Shown here piece after piece: positions 6,732 to 11,004 of a stretch of DNA of 11,004 nt (position 1 is the stretch's first letter; each line of letters begins with the position of its first letter). The stretch is from an uncultured Porphyromonadaceae bacterium (GTDB lineage: Bacteria > Bacteroidota > Bacteroidia > Bacteroidales > Muribaculaceae), in assembly GCA_947176615.1 (NCBI GenBank), contig CAMWRO010000068.1:1-11004 (forward strand), given 5' to 3'. The notes below the pieces were generated by a model that saw only the letters and a list, made by a program, of their open reading frames with translations, ran no database searches and had not been told where the DNA came from. The translations under genes and the position numbers were made by a program.

Positions 6732-8024
6732 ATGTTAAAAACCTTTTTTACAACCGTGTTTATGGCCGGAATCGCGCTCGGCGCATCAGCGACATCGCCC
6801 GATTCAACAGCCACGCAGTCACGGTCGTTCCGCAACCGTCTGAGTGTCGGAGGTTACGGCGAGGCCGTAATGACACGCAATTTCTACAGTGACAAATATC
6901 TGCGGTATACCACTCCCGGAAAATACCGTAACGAGGGCCACGGACGCTTTGACCTTCCCCACGTCGTTATTTTCCTCGGTTATGACTTCGGCAACGGCTG
7001 GACGATGGGTTCCGAGATTGAATTTGAACACGGCGGCACCGAGAGCGCGGTCGAAATCGAGGAGGAAGAAGGAGGCGAGTATGAGAGCGAAATCGAGCGC
7101 GGCGGCGAGGTCGCGCTTGAACAGTTCTGGATTCAGAAATCGTTCATGCCGCAGTTGAACCTGCGCGTGGGCCACATGGTTGTCCCGGTCGGATACACCA
7201 ATGCCCACCACCTTCCCACCGAGTTTTTCGGTGTCTACCGTCCGCAAGGCGAAAACACCATCATGCCCTGCACATGGCACGAGACCGGTATCAGCCTGTG
7301 GGGCCGCGCCGGGGCATGGCGTTACGAGGCGATGTTCTTGCCGGGTCTCGACAGCGAGCGTTTCGGCAGCAGTTCGTGGATAAAATATGGCTCGGCATCA
7401 CCCTATGAGTTCAAGATAGCCAACAGCTATGCCGGGGCCGTCAGAATCGACAACTACTCGCTGCCGGGACTCCGCATCGGTGTCAGCGGATACATCGGCA
7501 ACAGTTTCCGCAACAACCTCTCCCCGACTGACGGTGACAAATTCAAGGGAGTGACTGGCACTGTCGCAATCCTATCGGCCGATTTCACCTATAAAGGGTA
7601 TAATTTCCTCGCCCGAGGCCACTATGACTACGGCCATCTCAGCGACGCGGCCAAAATCACGGCGTTCAACATGGCAATGCGTCAGGATTCCCCTTCCAAG
7701 CACCAGACCGTCGCATCGGCAGCCACAGCCGCCGGGGTGGAAGTGGGTTACAACATCTTCGGCCTCTCCCGGTCGCTGACTGCGAAAAATCAGAAGTTCT
7801 ATATTTTCGGAATGTGGGACTACTACAACTCCATGTACAGGATGGAGGAAGGGAGCCGCGCATTGAAGTGGACTTCGCGCAACACTATTTCGGCCGGTGT
7901 CAACTACTTCCCCATCCGCGACATCGTGATAAAAGGTGAATATTCCATCGGATTGCTCAAATCACCTTACAACAACGAGCCATCGGTCTCAATAGGCATC
8001 GCCTACTCGGGATGGTTTCTTTGA
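6732..8024 (+). CDS. Outer-membrane porin-like beta-barrel protein
   Basis: The 430-residue protein has a signal peptide (about 1-20, ending ALGASA) and then alternating amphipathic strands rich in Tyr, Trp and Gly, for example LSVGGYGEAVMTRNF at 37-51, ISLWGRAGAWRYEAMFLPG at 187-205 and the closing strand ending SGWFL. This indicates an outer-membrane beta barrel. I see no TonB box or plug domain, so it is porin-like rather than a TonB-dependent receptor. Residues 95-130 are markedly acidic, with about fifteen glutamates including EIEEEEGGEYESEIE at 108-122, and may form a cation-attracting loop or constriction. It is the first gene of the operon, 54 bp before the imelysin gene, which suggests passage of an ion or small solute linked to the two lipoproteins. 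The substrate is unknown, though iron is plausible from context. The ATG follows an A-rich leader, and there is no earlier in-frame start near the promoter. Confidence 0.8.
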   Translation: MLKTFFTTVFMAGIALGASATSPDSTATQSRSFRNRLSVGGYGEAVMTRNFYSDKYLRYTTPGKYRNEGHGRFDLPHVVIFLGYDFGNGWTMGSEIEFEHGGTESAVEIEEEEGGEYESEIERGGEVALEQFWIQKSFMPQLNLRVGHMVVPVGYTNAHHLPTEFFGVYRPQGENTIMPCTWHETGISLWGRAGAWRYEAMFLPGLDSERFGSSSWIKYGSASPYEFKIANSYAGAVRIDNYSLPGLRIGVSGYIGNSFRNNLSPTDGDKFKGVTGTVAILSADFTYKGYNFLARGHYDYGHLSDAAKITAFNMAMRQDSPSKHQTVASAATAAGVEVGYNIFGLSRSLTAKNQKFYIFGMWDYYNSMYRMEEGSRALKWTSRNTISAGVNYFPIRDIVIKGEYSIGLLKSPYNNEPSVSIGIAYSGWFL

Positions 8025-8026
8025 GA

Positions 8027-8068
8027 CAAACAACAAATAACAGATTGCAAATAACAAATAATAAATAA
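8027..8068 (+). repeat. AT-rich 7-bp repeat tract between porin and imelysin genes
   Basis: Starting 3 bp after the porin stop, six consecutive heptads read CAAACAA, CAAATAA, CAGATTG, CAAATAA, CAAATAA, TAAATAA. Three are identical, two differ by one base and one is divergent. The tract is unstructured and A-rich, and ends 10 bp before the imelysin ATG. It may act as a translation-enhancing leader or simply be a slippage product. Confidence 0.5.
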
Positions 8069-8078
8069 ACGATTTAAC

Positions 8079-9251
8079 ATGAAATTTTACAATCCATTCC
8101 TTATTGCGGCATTTGTTGCTGCCGGCAGTATTTTCACCTCATGCAGTGATGACAACAATGACGGCCCGGTCGTTGACGAACTCTCGGTCAAAGAACAGTC
8201 TCTGAAAAATGCGGCCGAGTGCTATATTGACAACACTGTCCTCCCAACCTACGGGGCAATGGCCGACGCTGCAATCGAGCTTTATGACCTCTGCGAGACA
8301 ATTCAACAGAAACATGCCGCCGGGACTCTGACCACCGCCGACATTACTGCGGCCGGAGACGCGTGGAAAAAGTCGCGTAAAAACTGGGAGCTGAGCGAGG
8401 CATTCCTTTTCGGTCCCGCCACCAACCACAATATTGACCCTCACATCGACTCGTGGCCTCTCGACCGTGCCGCGATGGACGACCTGCTCCGCGACATCCG
8501 CGCCGGCAAGGCATGGAACATCGACAACAACGGAGGGTACGGCCTTCTTGGGTTCCACTCGATAGAATATGTGCTTTTTGAGCTCAGCAGCGACGAAAAC
8601 TCATCACTTCCCCATTCGACCGACTACACTCCCGAGGAGCTTGTCTATCTCGTCACGGTTGCTGAGGACCTGCGCAACCAGTGCGTGTGTCTCGAAGCAT
8701 GCTGGGCCGGAACCGACAATATCCCTGCCGAGAAACAGGCCATCCTCGAAGATGCCGACCTCGACTATGGCGAAGACTATGGATGGGAAATGAAAAATGC
8801 CCGTCAGGCAGGCTCGCGATTCAAGACATTCCAAGCTGTGGCCGAGGAAATCATCTCGGGCTGCAACACTATCGCCGACGAGGTAGGCAACACCAAAATC
8901 GGCCGTCCCCATCAGGGTTCAAGCGACGAGGACAAGAACTATATCGAGTCACCTTACAGCCTCAACTCTATCGAGGACTTTGCTGACAACATCATCTCTA
9001 TCCGCAACTCTTACTGCGGTTCAGTCGACGGTGACGCATCCATCTCTGACTATGTGAAAAGCGTCAATCCCGACCTCGATGCCAAGATGCTCAAGGCCAT
9101 CGACGACGCCATCACCGCAATCCGTGCCATCCCCGAGCCTTTCACCAAGACTGCGACCGGAATCGAGGCTGAAAACGCCGTGAAAGTCGTGGGCACTGAC
9201 CTTGTCAAAGTAATCGACGAAGTTCATGCCGAAATTGTAAGAAACCGATAA
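8079..9251 (+). CDS. Imelysin-family (peptidase M75-like) surface lipoprotein
   Basis: This 390-residue protein has a lipoprotein signal (hydrophobic 6-19, then FTSC with C22 as the lipidated cysteine). SDDNND follows at once, an acidic run like the surface-export signal of Bacteroidota lipoproteins. The imelysin hallmark GxHxxE is present as GFHSIE at 158-163, and ESPYSLNSIEDFADNI at 290-305 matches the conserved second half of the fold. Imelysins (IcmP, IrpA, the EfeO C-terminal domain) are mainly helical proteins associated with iron uptake; proteolysis is not established for most members, so I do not call it a peptidase. It sits between the porin-like gene and the di-heme oxidoreductase gene, the latter only 13 bp downstream, a common pairing in iron-related clusters. 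Likely role: metal or haem binding at the cell surface, with the neighbours supplying redox and transport functions (inference). Confidence 0.9.
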   Translation: MKFYNPFLIAAFVAAGSIFTSCSDDNNDGPVVDELSVKEQSLKNAAECYIDNTVLPTYGAMADAAIELYDLCETIQQKHAAGTLTTADITAAGDAWKKSRKNWELSEAFLFGPATNHNIDPHIDSWPLDRAAMDDLLRDIRAGKAWNIDNNGGYGLLGFHSIEYVLFELSSDENSSLPHSTDYTPEELVYLVTVAEDLRNQCVCLEACWAGTDNIPAEKQAILEDADLDYGEDYGWEMKNARQAGSRFKTFQAVAEEIISGCNTIADEVGNTKIGRPHQGSSDEDKNYIESPYSLNSIEDFADNIISIRNSYCGSVDGDASISDYVKSVNPDLDAKMLKAIDDAITAIRAIPEPFTKTATGIEAENAVKVVGTDLVKVIDEVHAEIVRNR

Positions 9252-9264
9252 CCATCCCCCCGTC

Positions 9265-10908
9265 ATGAAGAAACAGATTTCCCTACTCGTTGCCGGAACG
9301 TTGCTCGCAACGGCCACGGCGGCATGCAGTGACGACGACAACAGAATCACCGATACCACTGACCCCGAGGAACTTCCCGAGTGGTACTATGCGGGCGGAC
9401 AGCTCGGGACCTCCTACCTCGCCACCTCCGACGCGCTTGAGCAGCCTGCCCCCGCGGTAGAAAATGCCGGACTTTTCAGGTCGTTCAAGAACGGGGAGGC
9501 ACTTTTTGAAAAACCGTTCATGACCAATGCCTCGGGGGTGCGCCACGGCCTCGGGCCCGTCTACATCCGCTCCTCGTGTATCCACTGCCATCCCGGCTAC
9601 GGCCACGGAAAGCGTGTCGAGGAGGGCAGTTTCAACACGGGCGAAATAGGCAACGGATGTCTTCTCGTTGTCTACAATCCCGCGACCGAAGCCTACGTTT
9701 CTTGGCTTGCCGGTATGCCTCAGAGCCATGCGGTCGCTCCATTCAAGGCTCCGCTTGACGAGAGCAAAATAAAGGTTTCGTGGCACACTCAGGTCGACGA
9801 ATGGGGCAACAAGTTCCCCGACGGGGAGACCTACGAGCTGATTTATCCCGAGGTGACCATGCCGCGCGATGCCATCTATGTGGTAAACCAAGGCTACGAA
9901 CTGCCCGAGGATTACGCCGTGAAACTCGAAAGCACCATAGGCATCTACGGCTCGGGGCTGCTCGACGCAATCGACGATGCCGACCTCAAGGCACAGTATC
10001 AGCAAGAGGAACGCGACGGATACATGCAGAACGGCCTCAACCCGGCAATTTTCAAAAACGGGGAATGGACCGGCATGTATGCCAACTCGCTCCAAGGCGA
10101 CGGCACCAAATATCCGCGCCGGTTTACCTACGCGCTGTCACGCGGCCCGCTGATGGATGCCGCCGGGGCCAACGCAATCTGGAACATCACCAATGTCACC
10201 CGCAGCGACCGCCGCTACCACTATCTCGACGGTGCCGGAACCTATGCCGAATATTCATCCAAAGACCCTGACGTTCAAGCCGGATTTGACGAATATATCG
10301 CCCGTATAGACCCCGACAGGACCCATGACGAGTGGTGGAACGGCTCGATGGAAAACCGCATCAAAGCCTACCTGACCTCCAAGGAACTTCCCGTCGAAAT
10401 GACCGACGAGGAATATACCGACCTGATGGTGTGGCACCGCGGACTGGCCGTGCCTGCCGTGCGTGACATCGACAACCCCGAGGTGGCCCGTGGAAAGAAA
10501 CTCTTTGAGGAAATCGGATGTGCCTACTGCCACCGCCCCTCATGGAAAACCGGCGACGATATTGTGCGCGACCCGGCCAATTTCTTCCGTGGCGGCGAGA
10601 TGCCGCGCTACCCCCACCAGACTATATGGCCTTACACTGACATGGTACAGCACAAGCTCCACATGACCAACGACATTCGCACCGGATGGTGCCGCACCGC
10701 ACCGCTATGGGCACGCGGTCTGCATCAGAAAGTCACCGGAGCCGCCACAGCCGACCGTCTCCACGACTGCCGTGCCCGCAATGCGATAGAGGCCGTCATG
10801 TGGCACGGCGTATCGCCTCAGAGCGACGCGCGCCACACTGTCGAGAAGTTCCGCGCCCTTCCCCGCGAAGACCGCGAAGCCATCGTGACATTCCTTGACG
10901 CAATCTAA
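9265..10908 (+). CDS. Di-heme oxidoreductase (DHOR, formerly DUF1111) lipoprotein
   Basis: The 547-residue protein carries a lipoprotein signal with C21 as the lipidated residue (TATAAC), followed by SDDDN, which resembles the Bacteroidota surface-export signal. Two c-type haem sites are visible: CIHCH at 105-109 and CAYCH at 419-423. The C-terminal signature CRTAPLWARGL at 476-486 and HDCRARNAIEAVMWHG at 500-515 match the DHOR family, distant relatives of MauG and di-haem peroxidases that are often annotated thiol oxidoreductase. Length is near normal for the family. C476 and C502 within these signatures could pair as a disulphide. The ATG is 13 bp after the imelysin stop, so the genes are co-transcribed. 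Family reaction is poorly defined; peroxidase, ferric/ferrous conversion or electron relay are possible. An apparent insertion-sequence end starts at the base after the stop codon, but the C-terminus looks complete. Confidence 0.92.
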   Translation: MKKQISLLVAGTLLATATAACSDDDNRITDTTDPEELPEWYYAGGQLGTSYLATSDALEQPAPAVENAGLFRSFKNGEALFEKPFMTNASGVRHGLGPVYIRSSCIHCHPGYGHGKRVEEGSFNTGEIGNGCLLVVYNPATEAYVSWLAGMPQSHAVAPFKAPLDESKIKVSWHTQVDEWGNKFPDGETYELIYPEVTMPRDAIYVVNQGYELPEDYAVKLESTIGIYGSGLLDAIDDADLKAQYQQEERDGYMQNGLNPAIFKNGEWTGMYANSLQGDGTKYPRRFTYALSRGPLMDAAGANAIWNITNVTRSDRRYHYLDGAGTYAEYSSKDPDVQAGFDEYIARIDPDRTHDEWWNGSMENRIKAYLTSKELPVEMTDEEYTDLMVWHRGLAVPAVRDIDNPEVARGKKLFEEIGCAYCHRPSWKTGDDIVRDPANFFRGGEMPRYPHQTIWPYTDMVQHKLHMTNDIRTGWCRTAPLWARGLHQKVTGAATADRLHDCRARNAIEAVMWHGVSPQSDARHTVEKFRALPREDREAIVTFLDAI

Positions 10909-11004
10909 GAGGGTGTTTCATAACAACTGTTAAATCCAAAGCCCGTTTACACGAGTCGGATTTTGTCATGAATCGAGGGAGCATAGCTGTAGCTATGTGA
11001 CCGA
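10909..11004. mobile_element. Possible insertion-sequence end (partial, runs off window)
   Basis: Directly after the DHOR stop codon is GAGGGTGTTTCATAACA, which looks like the terminal inverted repeat of transposase elements common in Bacteroidota. No transposase coding sequence is visible in the remaining 96 bp; the longest frame from the ATG at 10969 is ten codons. The family cannot be assigned without the missing other end. The alternative is an ordinary 3' untranslated region with a hairpin. Confidence 0.4.
10982..10997. repeat. Palindrome, 7-bp stem with 2-bp centre
   Basis: CATAGCT, GT, AGCTATG form a perfect inverted repeat. Flanking TCG (10973-10975) and CGA (11002-11004) could extend it past an internal loop. 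The bases further out at 10961-10972 could pair with sequence beyond the window. No T-run follows inside the window, so a simple intrinsic terminator is not supported. Confidence 0.6.

Noticed and set aside
9283..10095. Minus-strand open frame of 270 codons inside the DHOR gene
   Set aside because: It is antisense to a strongly supported di-haem protein and has no family motifs; a reverse-frame shadow.
10969..11001. ATG-initiated frame at the right edge as a transposase start
   Set aside because: It stops after ten codons and has no protein signature.

Overview
The window looks like chromosomal DNA of a gut Bacteroidales bacterium, possibly Muribaculaceae; the family-level guess is inference. 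The coding sequence is GC-rich and separated by short AT-rich gaps. Candidate promoters fit the Bacteroidota -7 consensus TAnnTTTG, start codons have A-rich leaders rather than Shine-Dalgarno sites, and lipoproteins carry acidic residues just after the lipidated cysteine. The gene families (a golvesin/xanthan-lyase-like amidase, a BadF-type kinase, a hemerythrin-LuxR regulator) are also familiar from this order. There are seven complete protein genes on the two sides of a divergent intergenic region, plus a probable mobile-element end at the right edge. I see no tRNA, rRNA or CRISPR.

Left half (15-5526, minus strand): a tight four-gene unit. In order of transcription it encodes a GNAT acetyltransferase, an N-acetylglucosamine-kinase-like ASKHA protein, a 908-residue exported Amidase_3-type protein with an inserted binding module, FnIII-like domain and lysine-rich tail, and a double-domain family 2 glycosyltransferase. 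Gaps are 6 bp, then two 4-bp ATGA overlaps, so translation is probably coupled. The set suggests handling of cell-wall or other aminosugar polymers, but no substrate can be read from the sequence. The kinase-like protein has substitutions at both its phosphate loop and its probable catalytic aspartate.

Middle (5564-6731): a minus-strand regulator joins an RIC/ScdA-like N-terminal domain and a hemerythrin-like di-iron domain with all six expected ligands to a LuxR-type DNA-binding domain. It is divergently arranged, across 217 bp holding promoters for both directions and a perfect 7+7 bp dyad, from the right-hand operon.

Right half (6732-10908, plus strand): an outer-membrane beta-barrel protein with a glutamate-rich segment, an imelysin-family lipoprotein with the GxHxxE motif, and a di-heme oxidoreductase (DHOR, formerly DUF1111) lipoprotein with two CxxCH sites. 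Imelysin and DHOR genes are often neighbours in iron-related loci. Here both lipoproteins carry a surface-export-like acidic signal. The most interesting hypothesis is a surface iron or redox system controlled by the adjacent di-iron sensor-regulator. Immediately after the last stop codon begins a sequence resembling an insertion-sequence end with a hairpin; it runs off the window.
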